From contig NZ_RHNQ01000017.1 of the NCBI RefSeq assembly GCF_003946275.1, forward strand, positions 1-41,505: a stretch of 41,505 nt of DNA. The letters are read 5' to 3'. How positions within the stretch are numbered: position 1 is the first letter of the stretch; every line of letters starts with the position of its first letter. Origin of the DNA: Loigolactobacillus backii. Its GTDB lineage: Bacteria; Bacillota; Bacilli; Lactobacillales; Lactobacillaceae. A model generated the notes under the pieces. It ran no database searches, was not told the origin of the DNA, and saw nothing but the letters and a program-made list of their open reading frames with translations. The position numbers and the translations under genes are program-made. Of this stretch, positions 26,499 to 35,419 are shown piece by piece.

Positions 26499-27044
26499 AT
26501 GACAGCACCAAAATTTGAAGCAACTACGATTTGTGCAGTTAAACATAACGGTCACCTTGCAATGGCTGGCGATGGTCAGGTGACCATGGGCGAAAGTGTC
26601 ATTATGAAGGGTACCGCTAGAAAAGTGCGCCGAATTTACAATAATGAAGTCGTTGTCGGTTTTGCCGGCAGTGTTGCCGATGCGTTTAATTTAGAAGATC
26701 GGTTTGAAAAAAAGTTAAACGAATACAGTGGTAATTTAACCCGGGCGGCAGTTAAGCTCGCCCAAGAATGGCGCTCCGACCAAACCTTACAGAAGTTGGA
26801 AGCACTGTTAATTGTTATAAATAAAGACCAATTACTACTGGTTTCTGGTAGTGGTGAAGTGATTGAACCAGATGATAATATTTTGGCCATTGGTTCAGGT
26901 GGTAACTACGCCTTGGCCGCCGCTAAGGCCTTAACTGTTCACGCAAAGGATATGTCCGCAAAAGAAATTGCTGAAACGGCAATTGGAATTGCTGGCGACA
27001 TTGATATTTTTACCAATCACCACATTATTAGCGAAGAATTATAA
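26499..27044 (+). CDS. hslV: ATP-dependent protease subunit HslV (ClpQ)
   Basis: 181 aa. The peptidase of the HslUV two-part protease. The conserved core begins [20 protein letters not shown] and continues with ARKVRRI and [10 protein letters not shown]. Compared with the E. coli form, seven residues precede the TTI motif ([11 protein letters not shown]), resembling the B. subtilis ClpQ extension. After Met removal the N-terminus would be Thr2, so the nucleophile may be Thr2 or, after processing, Thr9. AAAGGAG lies 9 nt before the ATG. Followed by hslU after 15 nt. Confidence 0.95.
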   Translation: MTAPKFEATTICAVKHNGHLAMAGDGQVTMGESVIMKGTARKVRRIYNNEVVVGFAGSVADAFNLEDRFEKKLNEYSGNLTRAAVKLAQEWRSDQTLQKLEALLIVINKDQLLLVSGSGEVIEPDDNILAIGSGGNYALAAAKALTVHAKDMSAKEIAETAIGIAGDIDIFTNHHIISEEL

Positions 27045-27059
27045 AAGTGAGGTTTAATT

Positions 27060-28475
27060 ATGCAAGAAATTGAAAAAACACCCAAACAAATTGTTCAAGC
27101 ATTAGATGAATACGTGATTGGCCAGAATGACGCTAAAAAGGCAATTGCAGTCGCATTACGTAATCGGTACCGGCGCATGCAGCTTTCTAAGGGGATGCAA
27201 GAAGAAATCACCCCGAAGAACATGTTAATGATCGGACCGACTGGGGTTGGTAAAACCGAAATTGCCCGGCGTTTGGCTAAGATTGTCTCGGCGCCATTCG
27301 TCAAAGTTGAGGCAACTAAGTTTACTGAAGTGGGCTACGTTGGCCGCGATGTTGAATCAATGGTTCGGGATTTACTCGACGTTGCGATTGAAATGGAAAA
27401 GGACGAACAGTACAAAACCGTTCGCAGTGAGGCCGCTCGCGAGGCCGATAAACATTTGGTCAAATTACTGGTTCCCGGAGTTAAAAAGGAACAGAACCAA
27501 ACGAATCAATTTCAAAATTTAATGAGTGCTTTTACGGCAATGCAAAATGGCCAAAATCCAACTACAACACCGGAAAATAACGAGGAAGTCACGGATGACG
27601 TTCGTGATCAACGCCTTTCCGTCAAGGAACAATTAGATCGCGGTTTGTTAGAAAACCGTGAAGTCACGATTGAAATGGATGATCCTAAGCAGGCCGTTGC
27701 GATGAATAATAATATGATGGGCCAAATGGGGATCGATTTATCCGAAACCTTAGGTGCATTAACACCAAAGCGGAAAATTAGTCGGACTGTAACCGTTAAA
27801 GAAGCCCGGGAAGTCTTTATTCGGGAAGAATCCGAAAAATTAGTGAATGCGGCGGATATTTATCACGCAGCGATTCAACGTGCGGAAAATACGGGCATTA
27901 TTTTTATTGATGAAATTGATAAAATTGCAGCAACTGGTCAAAAAAATAGTGGTGAAGTATCCCGTGAAGGTGTTCAGCGGGATATTCTGCCCATTGTTGA
28001 AGGTTCGGCGATTACGACTAAATACGGCACGATTAACACGGACCATGTCTTATTCATTGCTTCTGGGGCCTTTTCGGACAGCAAACCCAGCGATTTAATT
28101 GCTGAATTACAAGGTCGTTTTCCAATTCGGGTTGAGTTAGACGATTTATCAACTAAAGATTTCGTACGCATTTTGACGGAACCAAATAATGCCTTAATTA
28201 AGCAATACATGGCCCTAATTGGGACCGATAATATCCACACGACTTTTACCAAAGAAGCCATTGAGCGGATTGCTGCGATTGCCTATCAAGTTAATCACGA
28301 AACGGAAAATATTGGTGCCCGGCGTTTGCACACAATTTTAGAGAAATTACTTGAGGATATTTTATATGAAGGCCCAGATATGGAAATGGGCGAGATCACG
28401 ATTACAGAGCAATACGTCAACGATAAAATCGGTGATATTGTGGCGGATACTGATTTAAGCCGTTACATTTTGTAG
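27060..28475 (+). CDS. hslU: ATP-dependent protease ATPase subunit HslU (ClpY)
   Basis: 471 aa. The AAA+ unfoldase that feeds HslV. Walker A GPTGVGKTE, KVEATKFTEVGYVGRDVES pore region, Walker B IIFIDEIDKIA, arginine-rich sensor 2 GARRLHT, and the C-terminal DLSRYIL tail that docks into HslV. The I-domain between (about 110-240) is present in full. In B. subtilis the next gene is codY; here a structured repeat and an aldose epimerase follow instead, consistent with the lack of codY in lactobacilli. Confidence 0.96.
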   Translation: MQEIEKTPKQIVQALDEYVIGQNDAKKAIAVALRNRYRRMQLSKGMQEEITPKNMLMIGPTGVGKTEIARRLAKIVSAPFVKVEATKFTEVGYVGRDVESMVRDLLDVAIEMEKDEQYKTVRSEAAREADKHLVKLLVPGVKKEQNQTNQFQNLMSAFTAMQNGQNPTTTPENNEEVTDDVRDQRLSVKEQLDRGLLENREVTIEMDDPKQAVAMNNNMMGQMGIDLSETLGALTPKRKISRTVTVKEAREVFIREESEKLVNAADIYHAAIQRAENTGIIFIDEIDKIAATGQKNSGEVSREGVQRDILPIVEGSAITTKYGTINTDHVLFIASGAFSDSKPSDLIAELQGRFPIRVELDDLSTKDFVRILTEPNNALIKQYMALIGTDNIHTTFTKEAIERIAAIAYQVNHETENIGARRLHTILEKLLEDILYEGPDMEMGEITITEQYVNDKIGDIVADTDLSRYIL

Positions 28476-28480
28476 CAGGG

Positions 28481-28599
28481 AGTGTTTGGAAAAGTGGTTA
28501 GATTCTACTTCGCAATTAGGAATATTACTGGCCTCGCTGACGCTGGCGACTCAATTCGTTTCGGTCACCGCAGGAAGCTGCTTTTTCGAACACGTTTCC
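28481..28599 (-). repeat. Structured repeat element E4 (inverted, rearranged copy)
   Basis: Read on the minus strand it starts with the family 5' end GGAAACGTGTTCGAAAAAGC followed by AGCTTCCTGCGG, and finishes with CTTTTCCAAACACTC. Its middle carries TAATATTCCT..ATTGCGAAGTAG, matching the E2 segment TAATATTCCT..ATTGCGGAGTAG. P2 and P3 do not re-form. The terminal stem is complete only on the plus strand, with three G-U pairs. It starts 6 nt after the hslU stop. Confidence 0.6.
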
Positions 28600-28664
28600 A
28601 TTAAAATAATTAGAAAAATACCAGCAGGCCTAGTTTGCAAACACGGCCCAAGGGGGAGCACACA

Positions 28665-29555
28665 ATGACAGTAAGTATTGAAAATGAGTTTTTGAAGGCA
28701 ACGTTTAAGGAACATGGTGCCGAGCTAATCAGCCTTATTTCAAAGGATTCTGGTAATGAGGCCATTTGGCAGGCTGATCCCAAAGCTTGGGGCCGCCACG
28801 CACCAATTTTATTTCCCATTGTTGGTCGCTTAAAAAACGATGAATATCGTTATCAAGGTAAGACTTATCACATGACGCAACATGGTTTTGCCCGGGATAA
28901 GGATTTTACAGTGGTTGAACAAAAGGCGGCTAGTGTTAGCTTACAATTAACGGATGACGAGCAAACGCGGCAGGTATTTCCCTTTGCTTTTGAATTAACC
29001 GTTAATTATCAATTATTGGATAATCAGCTAATCGTGGGGTACCAGGTTCATAATCCAACAACTAACGATCTTTACTTCTCAGTGGGTGGACACCCTGGCT
29101 TTCAGATCCCCTTAACGTCCGATACGGCATTTGAGGATTACTACATCAGTTATGATCCAAAGAAAACTCGCGTGCAGATTCCTTTGCAGGGTGCCTATAA
29201 CGACGCCGAACATAAGACGTTAGCGTCTACTGATACAGATCACGATCTTAGCCATGAGCTATTTAAAAATGATGCTTTAATTTATGAATTACATCAGGAA
29301 AATACGTTTACGCTAAAAAATGATCAAAACAAATCCGCAATTTCAGTCACCGTTCCTAATGCGCCTTACACGGGAATTTGGTCACCGTATCCGGTCACGG
29401 GTAACGTTGTCTGCATTGAACCGTGGTGGGGAATTGCCGATAATATTGCGGCTAGTGGTGAATTAACTGAAAAAATGGGCATTAACCATTTGGCGGCTAA
29501 TGAAACCTTTAACGGTAAATTTATGATTACGGTTCACCAACAACGAGCATTTTAA
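28665..29555 (+). CDS. Aldose 1-epimerase family protein (LacX-like)
   Basis: 296 aa. The galactose-mutarotase fold: N-terminal FKEHGAELISLISKDSGNE, then FPIVGRLKND, HGFARDKDF, the catalytic-region SVGGHPGFQIPL histidine, and a late acidic residue in CIEPWWGIAD. The compact form and FPIVGRL motif are closer to the LacX subgroup than to GalM. Substrate unknown. ATG 28665 has AGGGGGAG about 6 nt upstream; the frame is open 30 nt further without a ribosome site. Convergent with plsY over a strong terminator. Confidence 0.88.
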   Translation: MTVSIENEFLKATFKEHGAELISLISKDSGNEAIWQADPKAWGRHAPILFPIVGRLKNDEYRYQGKTYHMTQHGFARDKDFTVVEQKAASVSLQLTDDEQTRQVFPFAFELTVNYQLLDNQLIVGYQVHNPTTNDLYFSVGGHPGFQIPLTSDTAFEDYYISYDPKKTRVQIPLQGAYNDAEHKTLASTDTDHDLSHELFKNDALIYELHQENTFTLKNDQNKSAISVTVPNAPYTGIWSPYPVTGNVVCIEPWWGIADNIAASGELTEKMGINHLAANETFNGKFMITVHQQRAF

Positions 29556-29557
29556 AT

Positions 29558-29613
29558 AAAAATAGAGGTTGCAGCAAAAAGTTGATTTTGCCGCAATCCC
29601 TATTTTTATTTTT
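29558..29613. terminator. Bidirectional terminator between LacX-like gene and plsY
   Basis: AAAAATAGAGGTTGCAGCAAAA (left arm about 29558-29579) pairs with TTTTGCCGCAATCCCTATTTTT (29586-29607) with a few mismatches; A-rich on the left and T-rich on the right. Confidence 0.8.
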
Positions 29614-29633
29614 GACCGTTTTAGTGATCATAT

Positions 29634-30254
29634 TTATTTCGGTTTGTGGTAGTGAAAGCCAAATGGCACCTTACTTTCCGTTCCATTTTTAATTCGTTTA
29701 AGATTGTCGCGGTGTAAATAAATGATAAAGACCATTAAGATTGCCGCAACAATGGTTAAGACACTGTCGTGGAAGAATAAAGATAGTATGACTAAAATAA
29801 TCATCCCCAGCGTGCTGGCCACGCTGACCATGCGGGTGAAGTAAACTAGGCTACCAAAGACGAGCCAGCTTAAAGCAAAGAATAATGGATTATACCCTAG
29901 AACCATGCCGGCACTTGTCGCAACTGCCTTTCCACCATGAAAGTGATTGAAAATCGAAAACGAATGGCCAATAACAGCGGCCACACCGACAATCAGCGGA
30001 TTAAACAGTGGGTGACTGAAGCTTTGAAAGAAATACGGTAGACAGGCCGCTAGAGTTCCTTTCAGCATATCCATAAATAAAACGACAATGCCTGCTTTTT
30101 TACCAAGGACGCGGAACGTGTTGGTGGTTCCAATATTGCCGCTGCCAAGTTTGCGAATATCCTTATGAAAAAAAAGTTGCCCGACCCATAAACCAGAAGG
30201 AATTGAACCAAGTAGGTAGGCTAATACAAACATGATAATTATTTTTAAAGTCAC
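29634..30254 (-). CDS. plsY: Glycerol-3-phosphate acyltransferase PlsY
   Basis: 206 aa. A membrane enzyme that transfers acyl from acyl-phosphate to glycerol-3-phosphate, the first step of phospholipid synthesis. Five or so hydrophobic helices; three cytosolic motifs: [10 protein letters not shown] near the N-terminus, [17 protein letters not shown] and [19 protein letters not shown]. The start is GTG (complement of 30252-30254) with GAGGGGGA 7 nt upstream; the ATG seven codons in has no ribosome site. Divergent from parE, as in many Firmicutes. Confidence 0.95.
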   Translation of the reverse strand: MTLKIIIMFVLAYLLGSIPSGLWVGQLFFHKDIRKLGSGNIGTTNTFRVLGKKAGIVVLFMDMLKGTLAACLPYFFQSFSHPLFNPLIVGVAAVIGHSFSIFNHFHGGKAVATSAGMVLGYNPLFFALSWLVFGSLVYFTRMVSVASTLGMIILVILSLFFHDSVLTIVAAILMVFIIYLHRDNLKRIKNGTESKVPFGFHYHKPK

Positions 30255-30559
30255 GACGGAGTCCCCCTCAATGTCGTTACTAAGATAGTGAGAAACTTAG
30301 TGTATTTTAGCATGTTTTGGCTCGTTTCGCCAAACATGGCGTAAAAAATGTGTTAAAATAGATTATCGAATATACGTTCCCTTTTTGACTTTTTAGCATT
30401 AATTTAATAAGGTATGATAGTGACTTAACACTATAAATTAAAAATTTGATAGTTAGTTTACTTTGAGAATGACTGTTACGTGATTATTGTAACAGTCATT
30501 TTCACGGAAACATAACTTTAAGTTGCCAGTATAATTTTAAAAATCAAGGAGTTTTTTGA
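30255..30559. other. 305-nt divergent gap plsY/parE with leader hairpin
   Basis: Holds a -10-like TATGAT at 30413-30418 (no well-spaced -35), and a perfect 12-bp hairpin AATGACTGTTAC/GTAACAGTCATT (30468-30479/30489-30500, loop 9 nt) that lacks a T-run directly after it. The parE ribosome site AAGGAG (30546-30551) follows 45 nt later. Confidence 0.5.
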
Positions 30560-32572
30560 ATGAAACAGCAAAAAGTAACCTATGATGATTCATCAATTCA
30601 AGTGCTTCAGGGTTTGGAAGCCGTTCGTAAGCGGCCAGGTATGTACATTGGCTCCACGGACAGCAAAGGTCTCCACCATTTGGTTTATGAAATTGTGGAT
30701 AACGCCGTTGATGAAGCATTAGCGGGTTTTGGTAAAGAGATTGATATTACAATCCACGCGGATAATAGCGTTACCGTTCGGGATTTTGGTCGGGGAATGC
30801 CAACCGGGATGCATTCTTCTGGTATTCCCACGATTGAAGTCATTCTAACCGTGCTTCACGCCGGCGGTAAGTTTGGTCAAGGTGGCTATAAAACTTCTGG
30901 TGGGTTACATGGTGTCGGTTCTAGTGTGGTTAACGCCTTGTCCGAAACTTTGACGGCGACAGTTGTTCGCGATGGTCAAAAGTTTCAGGAGAAGTTTCAT
31001 AATGGTGGTCAACCAGTAGGTACATTGAAAAAATTGGGTAAAACCCGGGAACCAAACGGAACAACGATTACCTTTAGGCCCGATGCCACGATTTTTACGA
31101 CGATCAACTTTAATTTTGCAACGTTGGCGGAACGAATTCGTGAGTCGGCTTATTTGTTGCGTGGGGTTAAATTCACTTTTACGGATGAGCGTGGCGAGGG
31201 TCAACAGGAAATTTTTCATTATGAAGAAGGTATTAAAGAATTTGTTGGTTACCTAAACGAAGATAAGGATGTCTTAGGGCCAATTATGGATTTCACCGGA
31301 ACTAAGGATGGTATTTACGTTGAGTTTGCCGGCCAGTATAACGACGGCTATTCCGAAAACATCTTATCTTTTGTTAATAACGTGCGCACCAATGACGGCG
31401 GAACCCATGAGGCGGGTATGAAGACGGCCTTAACCCGGTCCTTCAACGATTACGCCCGGAAGATGAATTTGTTAAAGGAAAAAGATAAGAACTTAGAAGG
31501 CTCTGATGTTCGTGAAGGCTTGGCGGCCATTATTTCAATTCGGGTTCCCGAAGAAATTTTGCAGTTTGAAGGCCAAACTAAGGGTAAATTAGGGACACCG
31601 CAGGCCCGAGCCGCCGTTGATAATGTCATTGGTGAAAAGTTGGCCTATTACCTACTTGAAAATGGCGATTTTGGTCAAATGATGGTTAAAAAGGCCATCA
31701 AGGCCCGTGATGCCCGGCAGGCCGCCCGTAAGGCCCGGGATGATAGTCGAAATGGTAAGCGTAAGAAAAAAACCGAGCGCCTATTATCCGGCAAACTAAC
31801 ACCAGCCCAATCGCGCAATAGTAAACGCAATGAACTATACCTAGTCGAAGGTGATTCCGCCGGCGGTTCGGCCAAACAAGGCCGTGATCGTAAATTTCAG
31901 GCGATCTTACCATTACGGGGTAAGGTCATTAATACGCAAAAGGCCAAAATGGATGATATTTTAAAGAACGAAGAAATTAGCACGATGATTTATACGATTG
32001 GTGCCGGTGTTGGACCGGAATTTAACGTTGCGGATAGTAATTACAACAAAGTCATCATTATGACCGATGCGGATACCGATGGTGCCCATATTCAAATCTT
32101 ACTGTTGACCTTCTTTTACCGTTACATGAAGCCGTTAATCGAGGCCGGCCGCGTTTATATTGCCTTACCACCACTTTATAAGTTGCAAAAAGGTAGTGGT
32201 AAGAGCCTTAAAATGAGTTACGCGTGGACCGATGAGGAACTGGCGGCCCAAACTAAAATCTTTGGTAAGGGCTTTAATTTGCAGCGCTTTAAGGGTCTTG
32301 GCGAAATGAATGCTGATCAATTGTGGGAAACTACGATGGACCCGGCAACGCGGACGTTAATTCGTGTTCGGATTGATGACGCTGCTTTGGCCGAACGCAG
32401 GGTGACCACTTTGATGGGTGATAAGGTTACCCCCCGCCGGAAATGGATTGAAAAGAACGTTGAATTTTCAATGGAAGAAGAAGGCAGTATTCTGGAGACA
32501 AAGACGGCCGGCCATTCCGGATCGGTTAAGGCGGCTGAAAAAGAGATCGATTTATTTGATAAAGGTAAATAA
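30560..32572 (+). CDS. parE: DNA topoisomerase IV subunit B
   Basis: 670 aa. The ATPase subunit of Topo IV, which decatenates daughter chromosomes. GHKL ATPase motifs: YEIVDNAVDEALAGFG, VRDFGRGMP, GGKFGQGGYKTSGGLHGVG. TOPRIM: LVEGDSAGGSAKQGRDR and TDADTDGAHI. The quinolone-region PLRGKVINT is ordinary. ParE rather than GyrB is supported by pairing with an 819-aa ParC and by the plsY neighbour. AAGGAG lies 8 nt before the ATG. 18 nt separate it from parC. Confidence 0.94.
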   Translation: MKQQKVTYDDSSIQVLQGLEAVRKRPGMYIGSTDSKGLHHLVYEIVDNAVDEALAGFGKEIDITIHADNSVTVRDFGRGMPTGMHSSGIPTIEVILTVLHAGGKFGQGGYKTSGGLHGVGSSVVNALSETLTATVVRDGQKFQEKFHNGGQPVGTLKKLGKTREPNGTTITFRPDATIFTTINFNFATLAERIRESAYLLRGVKFTFTDERGEGQQEIFHYEEGIKEFVGYLNEDKDVLGPIMDFTGTKDGIYVEFAGQYNDGYSENILSFVNNVRTNDGGTHEAGMKTALTRSFNDYARKMNLLKEKDKNLEGSDVREGLAAIISIRVPEEILQFEGQTKGKLGTPQARAAVDNVIGEKLAYYLLENGDFGQMMVKKAIKARDARQAARKARDDSRNGKRKKKTERLLSGKLTPAQSRNSKRNELYLVEGDSAGGSAKQGRDRKFQAILPLRGKVINTQKAKMDDILKNEEISTMIYTIGAGVGPEFNVADSNYNKVIIMTDADTDGAHIQILLLTFFYRYMKPLIEAGRVYIALPPLYKLQKGSGKSLKMSYAWTDEELAAQTKIFGKGFNLQRFKGLGEMNADQLWETTMDPATRTLIRVRIDDAALAERRVTTLMGDKVTPRRKWIEKNVEFSMEEEGSILETKTAGHSGSVKAAEKEIDLFDKGK

Positions 32573-32590
32573 AGTGAGTGGTGAAATTTA

Positions 32591-35050
32591 ATGAGTGAAA
32601 ACCAAGAAAACATTCAAGAACTAACGCTTGAAGAGGTTATGAGTGATCGTTTTGGACGGTATGCCAAGTACATTATTCAAGAACGTGCCCTACCAGATAT
32701 TCGGGATGGCCTAAAGCCGGTTCAGCGACGAATTCTTTACGCAATGAATCAAGACGGCAATACTTATGATAAGGGCTTCCGTAAATCGGCTAAATCAGTG
32801 GGGAACGTTATGGGTAATTTTCACCCCCATGGTGATTCAAGTATTTACGAGGCGATGGTCCGCTTAAGTCAGGATTGGAAACTCCGGGCACCGTTAATTG
32901 ATATGCACGGTAATAATGGCTCAATGGATGGTGATTCACCGGCCGCAATGCGTTATACTGAGGCACGACTTAGTAAAATAGCCGGTGAGTTATTAAAAGA
33001 TATCGATAAAGACACCGTTGATTGGGTGCTAAATTTTGATGATACCGAAGAAGAACCAACTGTTTTGCCAGCACGTTTTCCTAATTTATTGGTCAATGGG
33101 GCATCCGGCATCTCTGCCGGCTACGCAACAGAAATTCCACCGCATAATTTGACTGAAGTTATTGATGCATTAATTTACTTAATCGATAACCCCCAGGCCT
33201 CATTGGATAAACTAATGACCTACGTCAAGGGGCCAGATTTCCCTACTGGTGGCATTATTCAAGGGCTAGACGGTATTCGGCAGGCCTACGAAACGGGAAA
33301 AGGACGGATTGTTGTTCGCTCGAAAACCAGCTTTCAGGAATTACGTGGTGGCCGTCAACAGATTGTGGTCAGTGAACTACCATATGAAGTTAATAAAGCA
33401 GTCTTAGTTAAACGAATTGACGAAATCCGGCTATTGAAAAAAGTCGATGGTATTTCTGAGGTTCGAGATGAAAGTGATCGGCGGGGGATGACCGTTGTGG
33501 TCGAACTTAAGAAAAATGCCGACGGACAGGGAATTTTAAATTATTTATTGAAGAATACTGATTTACAAATTACGTATAACTTCAATATGGTTGCGATTAA
33601 TAAACAACGGCCTGAACAACTGGGACTAAAACCAATTTTAGAGGCTTATCTGGCACACCAACGTAATGTTATTACGAAGCGGACCCAATTTGATTTGAAG
33701 AAGGCACAAACGCGGCAACACATTGTCCTCGGATTAATTAAGGCTCTGTCAATTCTGGACCAAGTTATTAAGGTAATTCGCCAAAGTGAAAATAAAAAGA
33801 ATGCCAAAGATAATTTGGTGACCTCTTTTGCGTTCACGGATGCTCAGGCCGAAGCCATTGTTTCGTTGCAACTGTACCGCTTAACGAATACGGATATTAC
33901 GGCTTTACGCAGGGAACAAGCAAACTTGGCCGAAATTATCAAAAATTGTCAGCAAATTCTAAATGATCCAAGTGAATTGGCAAAGGTTTTGAAAAAAGAA
34001 TTACGCCAAATTAAGAAGGATTATGGCACGAAGCGTTTAAGTGAAATTCAAGCTGAGATAGAGAATATTAAAATCGATACTAAGGTTTTAGTTCCAGAAG
34101 AGGATGTTATCGTTGCTGTAAGTCATGATGGTTATTTGAAGCGTAGCAGTCTACGTTCGTATAATTCAACGACCAATGATGATAATGGGCTTAAGGAAGA
34201 TGACTTTTTAATTTTTCAACAAGTTTGCAGTACGTTAGATCATCTCTGGTTGTTCACTAATAAGGGAAACTTTATTTACCGAACGGTTTATGAACTGGCT
34301 GATGTTCGCTGGAAGGATACTGGCGAACACATTTCACAGACGATTGGGTTGGACGCCGACGAAGAGATAATCCAAACTTTTGCTTTCTCCGATCTTCAGC
34401 AACCTGGTTACTTTGTATTGGCAACGACGGATGGTTACATTAAGCAAACACCATTCAAGGATTTCGCACCAACGCGAACCTACAAAACACGTGCGGCACA
34501 AGCAATTAAATTAAAAGCAAGTTCGACCGACGTTACTGACGTTATTTACGTTTTACCGGAGACTAACCTCGATGTTTTTCTGGCCAGTCAGCACGGTTAC
34601 GGACTGCGTTACGCCTTAAGTGAAGTTCCGGTAACAGGCGCTAAGGCAAGCGGAGCCAAGTCAATGGCCTTGAAAGATGATGATTCGGTGGTGAATTTGG
34701 CCTTAGTTTCACCTGATGAGGCAACTCCCGTGGTGATCATTACGCAACGTGGTGCTTTAAAACGAATGAACGCTCAAGAAATTACAAAGACAACTCGCGC
34801 TCGCCGGGGAATGTTGTTACTTCGTGAATTAAAACGTAATCCACACCGGGTTCAAATCATGACAACGGCACCAAAAGATAAGGTGTTAATTGTCCAGACA
34901 ACAACCCGAAAGAAGTTCACTTTAACAATGGGTGAACACCCACTTGCCGATCGCTATTCTAACGGCTCTTTCGTGATTGATACCGTTAAAGATGGCATCC
35001 CTGTTTTGGCTTATCCAGTAGTTGAAACTGAAATTGAGCCACAAGAGTAA
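32591..35050 (+). CDS. parC: DNA topoisomerase IV subunit A
   Basis: 819 aa. The breakage-rejoining subunit of Topo IV. Active-site Y122 in MRYTEARLS. The quinolone-resistance region reads HPHGDSSIYEA with S83 and E87 (counterparts of E. coli S80 and E84), i.e. wild type. A winged helix, tower and coiled coil (about 360-490) follow, then a C-terminal beta-pinwheel domain with degenerate repeats such as LVPEEDVIVAVSHDGYLKR and VIITQRGALKRM. It lacks the intact GyrA-box, supporting ParC. GTGGTGA precedes the ATG; a terminator follows. Confidence 0.94.
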   Translation: MSENQENIQELTLEEVMSDRFGRYAKYIIQERALPDIRDGLKPVQRRILYAMNQDGNTYDKGFRKSAKSVGNVMGNFHPHGDSSIYEAMVRLSQDWKLRAPLIDMHGNNGSMDGDSPAAMRYTEARLSKIAGELLKDIDKDTVDWVLNFDDTEEEPTVLPARFPNLLVNGASGISAGYATEIPPHNLTEVIDALIYLIDNPQASLDKLMTYVKGPDFPTGGIIQGLDGIRQAYETGKGRIVVRSKTSFQELRGGRQQIVVSELPYEVNKAVLVKRIDEIRLLKKVDGISEVRDESDRRGMTVVVELKKNADGQGILNYLLKNTDLQITYNFNMVAINKQRPEQLGLKPILEAYLAHQRNVITKRTQFDLKKAQTRQHIVLGLIKALSILDQVIKVIRQSENKKNAKDNLVTSFAFTDAQAEAIVSLQLYRLTNTDITALRREQANLAEIIKNCQQILNDPSELAKVLKKELRQIKKDYGTKRLSEIQAEIENIKIDTKVLVPEEDVIVAVSHDGYLKRSSLRSYNSTTNDDNGLKEDDFLIFQQVCSTLDHLWLFTNKGNFIYRTVYELADVRWKDTGEHISQTIGLDADEEIIQTFAFSDLQQPGYFVLATTDGYIKQTPFKDFAPTRTYKTRAAQAIKLKASSTDVTDVIYVLPETNLDVFLASQHGYGLRYALSEVPVTGAKASGAKSMALKDDDSVVNLALVSPDEATPVVIITQRGALKRMNAQEITKTTRARRGMLLLRELKRNPHRVQIMTTAPKDKVLIVQTTTRKKFTLTMGEHPLADRYSNGSFVIDTVKDGIPVLAYPVVETEIEPQE

Positions 35051-35078
35051 TATCTTGTTCTCTTCAAAAAGATTGATC

Positions 35079-35124
35079 AGAAGTTATTTTGCAAGTTTAA
35101 TTTGTAAAATAACTTCTTTTTTTG
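35079..35124 (+). terminator. Terminator of parE-parC
   Basis: AGAAGTTATTTTGCAA (35079-35094) pairs with TTGTAAAATAACTTCT (35102-35117) with one G-U, followed by T7. Confidence 0.85.
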
Positions 35125-35335
35125 CGGAAAAAGGCTATTTCTTTACTCAATAAATAATTTCTGTTATAAAAGTAATACAGACTGTACCATTTTCAAATAT
35201 AACAGTGTAACCGATTAATATAGTACAGCGAGCGTATTCTTCGTACTTAAATGAATTTAAGGCCACATAACAGTTTGTTGGAGAACAAAATAAGATAAAT
35301 CGGTCTAGATATTGATAGTATAATAAAGAAAGGGC

Positions 35336-35363
35336 TTGCAAAGAACAACGGCTATGTTATACT
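35336..35363 (+). promoter_or_regulatory. pflB promoter (extended -10)
   Basis: TTGCAA (35336-35341), 16-bp spacer, TATACT (35358-35363) preceded by TGT, an extended -10. Transcription would start near 35370, leaving a leader of about 50 nt. Confidence 0.7.
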
Positions 35364-35419
35364 AACTTATGAAAACTGTTACACAAAGTTTGTTAGAATT
35401 CACTAGGGAGGTACAAAGT

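Larger units (their letters stand above)
35051..35419 (+). other. 369-nt gap between parC and pflB
   Basis: Contains the parC terminator, AT-rich sequence, a possible distal -10 TATAAT at 35319-35324, the pflB promoter at 35336-35363 and a 5' leader. A 64-codon minus-strand open frame here has no ribosome site and overlaps the promoters; I do not regard it as a gene. Confidence 0.55.

Noticed and set aside
28486-28668. 60-codon plus-strand frame between hslU and the epimerase
   Set aside because: It runs through the structured repeat E4 and has no ribosome site; an artefact of the repeat.
32837-32851. Quinolone-resistance substitutions in ParC
   Set aside because: The region reads HPHGDSSIYEA with the sensitive-type Ser and Glu.
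35147-35341. 64-codon minus-strand open frame upstream of pflB
   Set aside because: No Shine-Dalgarno, unlikely composition, and it overlaps the pflB promoter region.
35369-35419. Upstream ATG giving PflB 17 extra residues
   Set aside because: It coincides with the predicted transcription start, has no Shine-Dalgarno, and GGGAGGT fits the ATG at 35420.
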